The position numbers and the translations under genes were made by a program. Positions 1 through 7,954 of a stretch of DNA of 48,671 bases are shown piece by piece. The stretch comes from Candidatus Roseilinea sp. (GTDB taxonomy: Bacteria; Chloroflexota; Anaerolineae; J036; Brachytrichaceae), in NCBI GenBank assembly GCA_025055235.1, contig JANWYN010000144.1:1-48671 (forward strand), in the 5' to 3' direction. The notes beneath the pieces were generated by a model. The model made no database searches and was not told the DNA's origin. It saw only the letters and a program-made list of their open reading frames with translations. Each line of letters starts with the position of its first letter. Positions within the stretch are counted from its first letter, which is position 1.

Positions 1-71
1 AGGTAGGCAGCATTCGTTCCGTTACGCATCGGGATCGCTGCCCCTACGCCGAGGAAGATGATCTCGATCAT
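1..71 (-). CDS. MBL-fold metallo-hydrolase, N-terminal fragment (RNase Z-like)
   Basis: Only the first 23 codons lie in the window; the gene runs off the left edge. The ATG is at 71 on the minus strand. The visible protein begins MIEIIFLGVGAAIPMRNGTN, which matches the opening strand and GxGAAxP...RN turn of metallo-beta-lactamase-fold proteins of the ribonuclease Z/ElaC or arylsulfatase type. The metal-binding HxHxDH motif would lie beyond the edge, so the substrate cannot be judged. The heptamer array at 77-132 lies directly upstream and no clear Shine-Dalgarno sequence is seen. The family call rests on a short stretch only. Confidence 0.5.
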   Translation of the reverse strand, partial: MIEIIFLGVGAAIPMRNGTNAAY

Positions 72-76
72 GGTGT

Positions 77-132
77 GCGTTTTGCGTCGTGCGTCCTGCG
101 TCTTGCGTCTTCTGTCTTGAGTCCTGCGTCTT
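77..132. repeat. Heptamer array, unit GCGTCTT, 8 units
   Basis: Eight consecutive seven-base units, variants of GCGTCTT, fill the gap between two minus-strand genes and run into the stop codon (131-133) of the glyoxalase-like gene. The same unit recurs at 16584-16618, 24737-24771 (inverted) and 29184-29232. Confidence 0.85.
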
Positions 133-832
133 ACGTATATCGCCACACGTTGTCGTCTTTGAGCGCGACGGTGAGGAAAGCCGGCCCCGGTCCGCGCCGA
201 GCGAGCGCAGTGTCCTCCGGCATGCGTTGAACGCACAGCACAGAGCCGCCGATGATGAGCGTGCGCGATTCGTCTGCGTTGACCCCGGCGTTGCCGAACA
301 GCACGGCGAGGTTGTGCGCCGCGCGATCGAGGTCGTTGACGGCGACGGCTAATTCGGCGATCCCTCGCGCACCGTTGGGGTGGCGGCGGTGATCGCCGGC
401 GGGGACGCGCAGCTCGCGCGGCGTCAGGTCTTCGATGAGGAAAGGCAATCCCTCAGCGTCTTGCGGTGGCCAGCTCGTGCGCCAGCGAATCATGACGCCG
501 TCGGGACGTTGCCGTCCGCCCTCGACGGCCTTTGTATAGTTAAGTCCGCGCGCGCTCACTTGCTGCACGAGCATGGGCAGGTCGTTCACGAGGACTGCAT
601 AATCAATTAGCCCGGGAAAGGCGCGGAAGCGATCCCAGCGGTGTGTAGTGGCTGCCGGTGTGCGAAAGGCGAGCAGTTCGATGTAGATGCCGTCGGCGAA
701 GCAGATCAGTGCATTGTGGGTGAGACCGTCGGCATGCACGCCGCCCGGGGTGACGGTGAAGCCATCGTCGCGCCATCGCTGCTGGGCAACATCGAGGTCG
801 TCAACCAAGATGACGACGTGGTCGAGTTCCAT
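131..832 (-). CDS. VOC / glyoxalase-like domain protein
   Basis: A 233-residue protein read from the ATG at 832; the open frame continues upstream, but only from this Met does a normal VOC N-terminus (MELDHVVILVDDL) begin. The order LDHVV, GFTVTPGG, HADGLTHNALICF, YIELLAF is typical of the Glyoxalase_3-like branch (a lyase or dioxygenase fold), with a second half repeating the fold around residues 150-230 (IAELAVAVNDLDRAAHNL). Such proteins bind a metal in a cup formed by paired beta-alpha-beta-beta-beta units, but the substrate cannot be inferred. The gene lies 59 bases upstream of the metallo-hydrolase start on the same strand, and its stop codon lies inside a heptamer array. Confidence 0.8.
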   Translation of the reverse strand: MELDHVVILVDDLDVAQQRWRDDGFTVTPGGVHADGLTHNALICFADGIYIELLAFRTPAATTHRWDRFRAFPGLIDYAVLVNDLPMLVQQVSARGLNYTKAVEGGRQRPDGVMIRWRTSWPPQDAEGLPFLIEDLTPRELRVPAGDHRRHPNGARGIAELAVAVNDLDRAAHNLAVLFGNAGVNADESRTLIIGGSVLCVQRMPEDTALARRGPGPAFLTVALKDDNVWRYT

Positions 833-893
833 GGCGTGCGAAGTATAGACCGGCTTTGGCAAGTCCCTGCGTAAACGATTGCGAGGATCACTC

Positions 894-2135
894 ATGAGTA
901 CGGAATACGGATTTAGCCTCCGATTGATCATAGCGAGCGTTGCCATCCTCAGCGGGTGTGCCACGCCGCAAATCGCCCCACTGTCCACGCCCGATGCGCA
1001 ACCTGAGCCTGTAGCAAACGCGACGCCGCACGCATCGCCTACGGTGAGCGTGACGGCTACACCCGAGTTGCTGCCGCCGGAACCGGCGCCCGCAGGCGCA
1101 ACCGACGAATTCAAGACCGACTTCAGTCGCCACATCGTGCCATATCGAGAAATCCTGTCCGGCGGCCCGCCCAAAGATGGCATTCCGGCGATTGATGCCC
1201 CGCAGTTCATCAGCGTAAGCGAGGCCGAAGCGTGGCTTGACGATCGAGAACCTGTGGTCTTCGTCCAGGTGGGTGAGGACGCGCGCGCCTATCCGATTCA
1301 AATCCTCACCTGGCACGAGATCGTGAACGATACGGTTGGCGGCGTGCCACTGGCGGTGACGTACTGCCCGCTGTGCAATACGGCCATCGCTTTCGAACGC
1401 ACATTCGATGGGCGCGTACTGGACTTCGGCACGACGGGCCGGTTGCGCTTCAGCAACCTAATCATGTACGACCGCCAGACCGAGACGTGGTGGCAGCAGG
1501 GCACAGGACAAGCGCTGGCGGGTGAATATGCCGGTCGCCGGCTCACGTTCCATCCTGCAACGATCGTGTCGTGGCAGGCGTTCAAAGCGGCGCATCCCAA
1601 TGGCAAGGTGCTCTCGCCGGCGACCGGCGCCCGGCGTCGTTACGGCGCGAATCCCTACGTCGGCTATGACAACCCGCGCACCCGCCCGTTCCTGTACGAC
1701 GGCCCGGCGACGCCGGAACAACTCCCGCAGTTGGCGCGGGTGATCGGCGTCGAGTTGAACGGCGAGGCCATCGCCTATCCATACGATGCGCTGGCCCAGG
1801 TGCGCGCCGTCAACGACGTGCTTGGCGGAGAGCCGGTCGTGGTGTTCTGGTCACCGGGTACAGCTTCGGCGTTGGATGCGCCGGTCGTTGCGGAGGGACG
1901 CGACGTGGGCGCAGCCAGCGCCTTCTTGCGCCGCCTGGGCGATCGCGTGCTCACCTTCAAGCACGACGGCGAGCGCTTCGTGGACGAACAAACCGGCAGC
2001 GCATGGGACCTGTTTGGCCGGTCGGTGGGTGGGCCGCTGGTGGGCCGGACGCTGACGCCGCTCGTGGCCGTAAATCACTTCTGGTTCTCGTGGGTGGCCT
2101 TCAAGCCTGATACGCGGGTGTGGGCGCAGCATTAA
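894..2135 (+). CDS. DUF3179 domain-containing lipoprotein
   Basis: A 413-residue protein. The chosen start, ATG at 894, gives a short basic N-terminus, a hydrophobic stretch and a lipobox ending LSGC at about residue 22, so it is probably a membrane-anchored lipoprotein. A Pro/Thr-rich linker (about 25-70) leads into a DUF3179 domain of about 330 residues with the hallmark YCPLCNTAIAF near residue 160 and repeated WHEIVND and FWFSW-type motifs. The YCPLCN motif suggests metal or thiol chemistry, but no reaction is established for the family. It is divergent from the glyoxalase-like gene with 61 bases between the two starts, so the promoters must be compact. Confidence 0.85.
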   Translation: MSTEYGFSLRLIIASVAILSGCATPQIAPLSTPDAQPEPVANATPHASPTVSVTATPELLPPEPAPAGATDEFKTDFSRHIVPYREILSGGPPKDGIPAIDAPQFISVSEAEAWLDDREPVVFVQVGEDARAYPIQILTWHEIVNDTVGGVPLAVTYCPLCNTAIAFERTFDGRVLDFGTTGRLRFSNLIMYDRQTETWWQQGTGQALAGEYAGRRLTFHPATIVSWQAFKAAHPNGKVLSPATGARRRYGANPYVGYDNPRTRPFLYDGPATPEQLPQLARVIGVELNGEAIAYPYDALAQVRAVNDVLGGEPVVVFWSPGTASALDAPVVAEGRDVGAASAFLRRLGDRVLTFKHDGERFVDEQTGSAWDLFGRSVGGPLVGRTLTPLVAVNHFWFSWVAFKPDTRVWAQH

Positions 2136-2247
2136 GCTGAGGATGTAGCTTTGATTGAGATGAGCACCCTGAAAGACCTTCGGATTCGCTCCTGCAACTC
2201 TTGGTCGCAGATGGGTTGAAGGCTTCTATCGTTCATCGGTTCATCGT

Positions 2248-2276
2248 TTGACATTGTCGGCGATGATGTGTATTTT
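2248..2276 (+). promoter_or_regulatory. Sigma-70-like promoter of the sugar ABC operon
   Basis: TTGACA (2248-2253), a 17-base spacer and TATTTT (2271-2276) precede the binding-protein gene. Transcription would begin near 2283 and leave a leader of roughly 80 bases. The sequence just upstream repeats GTTCATCG twice (2231-2246), a possible regulator site. Confidence 0.6.
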
Positions 2277-2365
2277 CTCCTCCACTGCCCAGCAACGTTC
2301 CCCCATTGAAGTAAGGTGGCTTTTAGACCCAATTCGATATCTTTAGTTTCAGGAGGCTAAATTCC

Positions 2366-3754
2366 ATGGCAAAGAGAACCTCACGTCGCCGATTCCTACG
2401 ACTAGCGGGCGGTACTCTGGCTGCTGGAGTGTTGGCAGCGTGTGCTGCTCCTGCTGCGCCGCCTATGACCGGCATAGGTCAACAGCCATCGGCTTCAGAG
2501 CCGTCTACGGTCTCTGAGCCGACGACTGCTAAGGGTGAGAAAGTCTTCTTGAAGTGGGACACTTTTCGCGGCCCTGGTACTGGGTGGAACGAAGAGCGTA
2601 TCAAGACCTTCCAAGAACAGTATCCCAATGTCGAGATCGAGTTTCGTCCACTCACAGGCGCTAGCCAGCAAGATAACTATGGAAAGATGTATGCTCAGTT
2701 CGCCGCAGGTGACTTGGGTGATGTGATTGCATTCGATCCATCGCATTTTCATTTTTGGCGCGCGATTGACAAGGGCATCATCGGCCCGATAGATGATCTA
2801 GTTGCTGCTGATAAGACCGATCTCAAGCAGTGGTTCGATCAGTTCATTAACCTCCAATACTACAAGGGCAAGCTGTATGGACTTCCGAGCTGGGGATGGG
2901 CGGGGCAAGATACCATCGTAATCAATGCCGTGCACTTAAAGGAGGTGGGCATCACTCCGCCAGATCCGGTGAGCCATGACACATCCATGGAGACCTACGC
3001 CGAGTGGGCGCGTCGGCTCTATAAGAAGGATGAGCGCTTTGGTTTGGGAATCGTTTATGACGAAGCCCACTTAGTGACGCTAACTCGTGCATTCAACGGT
3101 GACCTCATTGACGTGGAAGGCAAGAAGTGTCTGTTGATGGATGACAAGAACGCTCAAGAGGCGCTACGCTGGGCATATAAGTTGGCAGTGGAGGAGAAGA
3201 TCCTGCCACGGCCGGCTGATATGCAGAACATGGCCTCTGCGCTGCTCGATGGCAAGTTGTCCATGTATTGGGGCGGTTCGCTTAATGTGCGCAACTTCAA
3301 ACGCGATATCAAGGATCCGTCAGTGGCCGAAGCGACCCAGGGGTTGTTGCCCATGCGCACTGATGGTAGGCCGCCATCTCAAATACGCGGTGGCACGTGG
3401 AACATCCTCAAGGACTCGAAGCATCCGCAGGAGGCGTTTCAATTCATCAAGCACATCACGAGCTTTGAGGGCACGATGGGGTTTAACTTGGTCGCCGGTC
3501 AGGGTGCGTTCGTGCGGCCAGATGTGCTGCAGGAGCTAGTAAAACGGGATCCAGTCCACGAGTGGTTTATCCCAAATCTGATGAATGGCATTCCTGCGCA
3601 TGCTCCAGCCAATTCGCGAGGCCGAGAATACACCGATGCTTGTTTGCAATGGGCTACGCGAATGATGGATCCTAACGAGAACATCCCCTTTGAACAGGGC
3701 CTACAAGATCTACACAACAACATCCAGAAGGTCCTAGATATGGACCCGGCGTAA
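2366..3754 (+). CDS. Carbohydrate ABC transporter substrate-binding protein, Tat lipoprotein
   Basis: A 462-residue family-1 extracellular solute-binding protein. It starts at ATG 2366, ten bases after an AGGAGG at 2351-2356. The N-terminus has a twin-arginine motif (SRRRFLRLAGG) followed by a lipobox (VLAAC), so it is exported folded and lipid-anchored outside the membrane. An Ala/Pro/Ser-rich linker precedes the mature domain from about residue 55, which shows the binding-protein pattern WDTFRGPGTGWNEERIKTF and a later RGGTWNI segment. The two permeases follow directly and are typical CUT1 partners. Composition is lower in GC than in surrounding genes. The sugar is unknown. Confidence 0.93.
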   Translation: MAKRTSRRRFLRLAGGTLAAGVLAACAAPAAPPMTGIGQQPSASEPSTVSEPTTAKGEKVFLKWDTFRGPGTGWNEERIKTFQEQYPNVEIEFRPLTGASQQDNYGKMYAQFAAGDLGDVIAFDPSHFHFWRAIDKGIIGPIDDLVAADKTDLKQWFDQFINLQYYKGKLYGLPSWGWAGQDTIVINAVHLKEVGITPPDPVSHDTSMETYAEWARRLYKKDERFGLGIVYDEAHLVTLTRAFNGDLIDVEGKKCLLMDDKNAQEALRWAYKLAVEEKILPRPADMQNMASALLDGKLSMYWGGSLNVRNFKRDIKDPSVAEATQGLLPMRTDGRPPSQIRGGTWNILKDSKHPQEAFQFIKHITSFEGTMGFNLVAGQGAFVRPDVLQELVKRDPVHEWFIPNLMNGIPAHAPANSRGREYTDACLQWATRMMDPNENIPFEQGLQDLHNNIQKVLDMDPA

Positions 3755-3786
3755 CAAGCAGGTCATTGCTGTCACGGATGAAACTT

Positions 3787-3828
3787 GCGTATTTCGCGTG
3801 TGGTGCTTCTGCCGCACGCGAAATACGC
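3787..3828 (+). promoter_or_regulatory. Perfect 14-bp hairpin between binding protein and permease genes
   Basis: GCGTATTTCGCGTG (3787-3800) and its exact complement (3815-3828) enclose a 14-base loop. It lies 32 bases after the binding-protein stop and 17 bases before the permease ATG. In sugar ABC operons such hairpins commonly lower permease output relative to the binding protein, through 3' end protection of the first message or partial termination. No T-run follows, so a simple terminator is unlikely. Confidence 0.75.
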
Positions 3829-3845
3829 GTATCGAGGAGTACGCG

Positions 3846-4784
3846 ATGACGGATGCGACCCTTATCAAGAAGGCACGATCAGGGAGGCGCGCCTCAGCTA
3901 CGCAACGCCGCCAAAATCTGTATGGCTATCTCTTCATGCTGCCCTGGCTGCTTGGCTTCTTTGGCCTATTCATTGGCCCTAGTCTCTACTCTTTCTACCT
4001 CAGTTTCACAAAGTATGATGTGTTGAGCTCCCCAGAGTTCATAGGACTCAGAAACTATGCGAACATGCTCACCAACGATGATCTGTTCTGGCCGTCGTTG
4101 GGGCGCACAGCTTATTACACGCTGTTGAGCGTGCCGTTAAGCGTAATCGGTTCAATGTTTTTGGCCATCCTGCTCAACTCTAAGCTTCGCGGCGTCACTA
4201 TCTATCGCACATTGTTCTTCATGCCCTCTCTGGTACCGTTGGTTGCATCAGTCTTACTATTTAAATGGCTGTTGAATAGCGATTTCGGCATTGTTAATCA
4301 AGCGTTACGAGGCATGGGTGTCGAGCGTCCACCAGGCTGGTTCTCTGACGGTCAATGGGCAATTCCCTCGCTGGTGTTGCTGCGACTGTGGGGAGCGATT
4401 GGAGGAACGCAGATGATAATCTTTCTAGCTGGACTGCAAGGCATACCCAGTGAACTCTACGATGCGGCTGCGATTGATGGGGCCAATTCTTGGCAGTCCA
4501 CGCGGCACGTCACCATACCGATGTTAACGCCCACTATTTTCTTCAATACGGTGTTGGGCATAATTGGAGCGATGCAGACGTTTGCGGCTGCATTTGTCGC
4601 TACTGAAGGTGGCCCAGGATTCGCTACTTGGTTTTTTGCTCTGCACATTTGGAAGCATGCCTTCGATTACTTCAACATGGGTTACGGCGCGGCGCTAGCC
4701 TGGGTGCTTGCAGTCATTATCGTTATCCTGACCTTGATTCAAATGCGCCTGTCTAAGCGACTCGTTTTCTATTACGGTGAGTGA
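3846..4784 (+). CDS. Sugar ABC transporter permease, MalF type
   Basis: A 312-residue integral membrane protein with about six transmembrane helices. The start at ATG 3846 is supported by GAGGAG at 3834-3839. The cytoplasmic EAA loop that contacts the ATPase is visible as ELYDAAAIDGANSWQ followed by TIPML (about residues 216-240). The first membrane segment begins at about residue 33 after a basic N-tail. It forms the translocation channel with the next gene. No ATP-binding subunit is encoded nearby, so a shared MsmX/MalK-type ATPase elsewhere is the likely partner. The reading frame continues upstream through the hairpin, but that extension has no family resemblance. Confidence 0.93.
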   Translation: MTDATLIKKARSGRRASATQRRQNLYGYLFMLPWLLGFFGLFIGPSLYSFYLSFTKYDVLSSPEFIGLRNYANMLTNDDLFWPSLGRTAYYTLLSVPLSVIGSMFLAILLNSKLRGVTIYRTLFFMPSLVPLVASVLLFKWLLNSDFGIVNQALRGMGVERPPGWFSDGQWAIPSLVLLRLWGAIGGTQMIIFLAGLQGIPSELYDAAAIDGANSWQSTRHVTIPMLTPTIFFNTVLGIIGAMQTFAAAFVATEGGPGFATWFFALHIWKHAFDYFNMGYGAALAWVLAVIIVILTLIQMRLSKRLVFYYGE

Positions 4785-4793
4785 GTGTAAGCA

Positions 4794-5702
4794 ATGACAA
4801 CCACCTCTCCCCAGTCTTCCGTAACCACTATTACTGTTGGTCGTGTCTCGTCGCGCGCAAGACGATCTCATCGTATTAAGAAATTCATAACCTACATCAT
4901 TCTTACAGTTTTTGGTTTGTTCTTTGCCTTCCCACTTTTCTGGACGGCGTCAAGTTCACTGCAGACATGGCAAGAGCTTCGATCCTACACACCGCATCTT
5001 CTACCGGAGATTCCCCGATGGTCTAACTATGCTGATGTCTTCAGGCTAGTGCCATTTGCTCGGTGGATGCTGAATAGTTTCACCATAGTCTTTATTACCA
5101 TACCAGGCACAATCTTCACAGCCACGATGACCGCCTACGCATTCGCCCGCTTTAACTTCTTCGCTAAAAACGTTTGGTTCATCCTTCTGCTGAGTACGAT
5201 GATGCTTCCTGCGATCGTCACGATCATTCCTCAGTATCTGCTGTTCTTCAACCTGAAGTTGATAGACACTTACGTTCCGTTGACCATCGGGGCATGGTTG
5301 GGGGGCGGCGCTTTCATGATCTTTCTCCTCCGCCAGTTCATCATGAGCATACCCAGAGATCTTGATGAAGCTGCCACGATAGATGGAGCCGGTCCGTTTC
5401 GCATCCTATGGAGCGTGCTCGTCCCGCTTATGAAACCGGCATTGACCACGGTCGCTATCCTGCAGTTCCTAACAGACTGGAACGACTTCTTCGGTCCATT
5501 CATCTATCTCAACACTATGACGCGCTACACAGCAGCAGTTGGTTTGCGCACTTTCCAGAATATGGCCCTGGAGACCACCGATCCACGCGATCATCTGTTG
5601 ATGGCTGGAGCTGCGATCATGACCATCCCTGTGCTGATCCTATTCGCTGTGGCGCAGCGTTACTTCGTATCGGGTGTAGTGCTAAGCGGGTTGAAGGTGT
5701 GA
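4794..5702 (+). CDS. Sugar ABC transporter permease, MalG type
   Basis: A 302-residue permease, nine bases after the preceding stop. It has a 25-residue polar N-tail, a first helix (YIILTVFGLFFAFPLFW), several further helices, and the EAA motif DLDEAATIDGAGPFRILW with LVPLMKP (about residues 190-220). The C-terminus ends RYFVSGVVLSGLKV, a typical MalG-family tail of the form F..G...GalKG. It pairs with the MalF-type protein to form the channel. The operon appears to end here: the next gene is convergent and starts its stop codon 15 bases away, with no strong terminator in between. Confidence 0.93.
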   Translation: MTTTSPQSSVTTITVGRVSSRARRSHRIKKFITYIILTVFGLFFAFPLFWTASSSLQTWQELRSYTPHLLPEIPRWSNYADVFRLVPFARWMLNSFTIVFITIPGTIFTATMTAYAFARFNFFAKNVWFILLLSTMMLPAIVTIIPQYLLFFNLKLIDTYVPLTIGAWLGGGAFMIFLLRQFIMSIPRDLDEAATIDGAGPFRILWSVLVPLMKPALTTVAILQFLTDWNDFFGPFIYLNTMTRYTAAVGLRTFQNMALETTDPRDHLLMAGAAIMTIPVLILFAVAQRYFVSGVVLSGLKV

Positions 5703-5717
5703 GTTTCTACCCCAGTT

Positions 5718-6548
5718 TCACTTGATGCTCACCCGGACCGGCGGCGTGACGTTCGATGCGGAGCAGCCCGCGTCTGTGCCGTCACCGCTCACCGTGCACA
5801 CGCGGTAGAGGTAGTCGCCCGCGCTCACGTTCGCATCGGTGCACACGTAGAGGGTGCGGCTGGTAATAGGCAGCGAGCAGGTGCGCACCATGCGCCAGGC
5901 AGCGCCGTTGTTGCTCGACCGCTCCACGAGAAACGCCCCATCGAAGCGTGCGTCGGTGAACAGCCAGCTCAGACTCACCGAGCGCGTATCGGTGAGTGTG
6001 TTGGTCGTCGCGCGCAAGGCGCACGGCATTTGTGTGGGCGGGTAGTCCACACGCACCACGCCCCGTGCTGAACCGCGCCCGTTCACCGTGTTCACTGTGA
6101 TCTTCCAGCCGCTGACGCGGTTGACGTCGGATGGGAAGGCGGCATAGCTCACCCACAGCGGAACGGCGTTGCTCGCGGATCCGGTGATGGAGACGTAGGG
6201 CGTAGCACGGTCAGATCCGATCAAGGCGAGCTGCAGCTTGTCCGCCTTCGGGCCGCCGCCCGTCGAACTCGTCCACGGCCGGATATACGCTTGAATGCAC
6301 CCCGGCGTGGTCACTTTGAATTCGAACGATTTGGCGGCGCCTGCCTGTGCAGGCAGCTCGAAAGCAAAGTCAACGGATGTCGCCGGCGATGCGGCTACGC
6401 TTTGGTTCGTCAGGGCCAGCATCATGGCTAGGCCTAGCGCGGCTGCCATCATGGCGCACGCGGTCAAGTATTTCATCCGATAAGTCCACTGTGCCATCGC
6501 TTGATTGTCGCCACGCGCATAAAAGGTCTGCAAGATCTCTGTGTTCAT
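5718..6548 (-). CDS. Secreted protein with fibronectin-III-like C-terminal region
   Basis: Function not recognised. From the ATG at 6548 it is 276 residues; a GTG at 6629 or ATGs at 6497 and 6476 are alternatives, and the last gives the tidiest signal peptide (MKYLTACAMMAAALGLAMML). The mature part has a beta-rich N-terminal domain (about 60-170, with WKITVNTVNGRGSARG) resembling pre-peptidase or lectin-like C-terminal domains, then a segment (about 185-270) with VSLSWLF, FLVERSSNNGAAWR and YLYRVCTV, the strand pattern of a fibronectin type III domain. Six cysteines could form disulfides outside the cell. It is convergent with the ABC operon. Confidence 0.65.
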   Translation of the reverse strand: MNTEILQTFYARGDNQAMAQWTYRMKYLTACAMMAAALGLAMMLALTNQSVAASPATSVDFAFELPAQAGAAKSFEFKVTTPGCIQAYIRPWTSSTGGGPKADKLQLALIGSDRATPYVSITGSASNAVPLWVSYAAFPSDVNRVSGWKITVNTVNGRGSARGVVRVDYPPTQMPCALRATTNTLTDTRSVSLSWLFTDARFDGAFLVERSSNNGAAWRMVRTCSLPITSRTLYVCTDANVSAGDYLYRVCTVSGDGTDAGCSASNVTPPVRVSIK

Positions 6549-6661
6549 TCTCAACAGCTTGCGCTCCCCCAAGACACAAGCTGAACGTGAATGAACGAAG
6601 GTTCGCTCTTGACGCATGTACCGTTGCACGTTTAAGAACGGTCAACGGCGCATACTGTGAT

Positions 6662-6689
6662 ATTTTGCCCGACTCTGCTTAGAAGTCAA
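6662..6689 (-). promoter_or_regulatory. Weak candidate promoter for the secreted-protein gene
   Basis: Read on the minus strand: TTGACT (6689-6684), a 16-base spacer and CAAAAT (6667-6662). The -35 is good and the -10 matches four of six positions. It is the only sigma-70-like pair noticed in the gap 6549-6744. Confidence 0.3.
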
Positions 6690-6744
6690 AACGTTGGAGT
6701 TTCTAAGTGCGAAATTGACAAGTGCGCCGCGCCGTCTGATCGCG

Positions 6745-7770
6745 CTACGGCGGGATCGGCAGGAACTGATCCGCCAGCATCTGTGCCCATTGTTCGTTGG
6801 CGTGCCGGGTGCGGCCGGCGTTGTGCGGCGTGTGCACCACGTTGTGCCGGCCCAGCAGCGGGTCGTCCAGCGGCAACGGCTCAATGTCGAATACGTCGGC
6901 GGCCAGCGCGACTTCGTCGTTCAGCACCCGCGCGCGAATGGCCGCCATGTCGCAGATCGCAGCGCGCGTCACCAGCACGATCAGGCAGCCGCGCGGCAGC
7001 GAGTAGATGTGCTCGCGCGTGATCAAGCCCCGCGTGCCGTCGGTGAGCGGCAGCATGGGCGCGAAGATCTCGGCGTCGCGCACCAGTTGGTCGAGGTGAA
7101 AGACGCGGCGCGCGCCGCTGCGATGAAAGCAAGGCTCGCTAGCATAGGGATCCCAGGCAGCCACATCTGCGCCGAGCATCTTGACGAAGCTCGCATAGCG
7201 ACTGCCGATATTGCCGGCGCCGACGATGCGCACGCGCTTGCCGGCGACGACGCCGTTGGCGAAGCGCGCGTCGTCGCCGTATTGGTGGCCGCGCTGGCCG
7301 GGCGCGCCACGCCCGCCGGGCGGCTGGTAGTTCCACACGTCGTGGCTGCGCATCATTTCGGCGTAGGTCTGCGGGATGCGCCGCAGCGCACACAACGTGA
7401 GCGCCAGCGCAAACTCGGCGACGCTCTGGCCCCAAAAGCCCTCGCTTCGATGCGCATAGGTCCGCACGCCGTGCGCAGCCAGGATCGCTTTCAGTTCAGG
7501 GTCTTCGTCGGCGCCGTACTCGCGCAGAATCGCTGCCTCGCGCAGCATCGGCATGCGCCGGATGGTCTCCGGCGTGACGCGCACGCTCAACGCGACCAGG
7601 CGCTCGACGGTCGCTAAGTCAAGCACGACCTCGTGCAACGGCCGGTCGTCGCCGTGTTGCAGGCGAACGAATCGCAGCGGGCCTTGTTTCTGCCAGAGCG
7701 CGCCGAGGTGGTCGGCGGCGAAGGGCCATACCGCGTCGAAGTTAGGGTGAACGACGATCAGGCTGCTCAT
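6745..7770 (-). CDS. D-2-hydroxyacid dehydrogenase family protein
   Basis: A 341-residue NAD-dependent oxidoreductase starting at ATG 7770 (MSSLIVVHPNFDAVW); the open frame extends upstream but is antisense to the next gene. The nucleotide-binding fold is clear at about residues 170-200: VRIVGAGNIGSRYASF followed by the acidic residue in VAAWDPY. The catalytic region has HTPHNAGRT near residue 315 (active-site His) and LPLTDGTRGLI. The usual NTARG loop reads VTRAAICD, a modest departure. It probably interconverts a 2-hydroxy and a 2-keto acid. The start lies 184 bases from the divergent fusion gene. Confidence 0.88.
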   Translation of the reverse strand: MSSLIVVHPNFDAVWPFAADHLGALWQKQGPLRFVRLQHGDDRPLHEVVLDLATVERLVALSVRVTPETIRRMPMLREAAILREYGADEDPELKAILAAHGVRTYAHRSEGFWGQSVAEFALALTLCALRRIPQTYAEMMRSHDVWNYQPPGGRGAPGQRGHQYGDDARFANGVVAGKRVRIVGAGNIGSRYASFVKMLGADVAAWDPYASEPCFHRSGARRVFHLDQLVRDAEIFAPMLPLTDGTRGLITREHIYSLPRGCLIVLVTRAAICDMAAIRARVLNDEVALAADVFDIEPLPLDDPLLGRHNVVHTPHNAGRTRHANEQWAQMLADQFLPIPP

Positions 7771-7954
7771 CAGGTGCGGTTTGCGATTTCGGGTGAAGCT
7801 TTCGAATGCGTATGTTGTAAACCAGACGCGCGCGAATGCAAACGGCAGGCTGCAAGTGTGCGGCGTCTGGAGTTGGTGCGGGCGTATGCGTTCGAATCTT
7901 CGGCGAAGAGAGATGCGGGCGTCGGGCGAGATGGTAGACTGCCTGTTCGGTTGC

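Noticed and set aside
77..132. CRISPR array as an explanation for the tandem repeats
   Set aside because: Units are seven bases, directly abutting, with no spacers and no cas genes in the window.
833..1210. N-terminal extension of the glyoxalase-like gene
   Set aside because: Antisense to the DUF3179 gene start; family similarity begins only at the Met encoded at 832.
3798..3845. Upstream extension of the MalF-type permease through the hairpin
   Set aside because: The extension is encoded by the hairpin itself and the ATG at 3846 has a good Shine-Dalgarno site.
5703..5717. Intrinsic terminator between the ABC operon and the convergent secreted-protein gene
   Set aside because: Only a weak GTGAG/CTCAC pairing with a long loop and no T-run.
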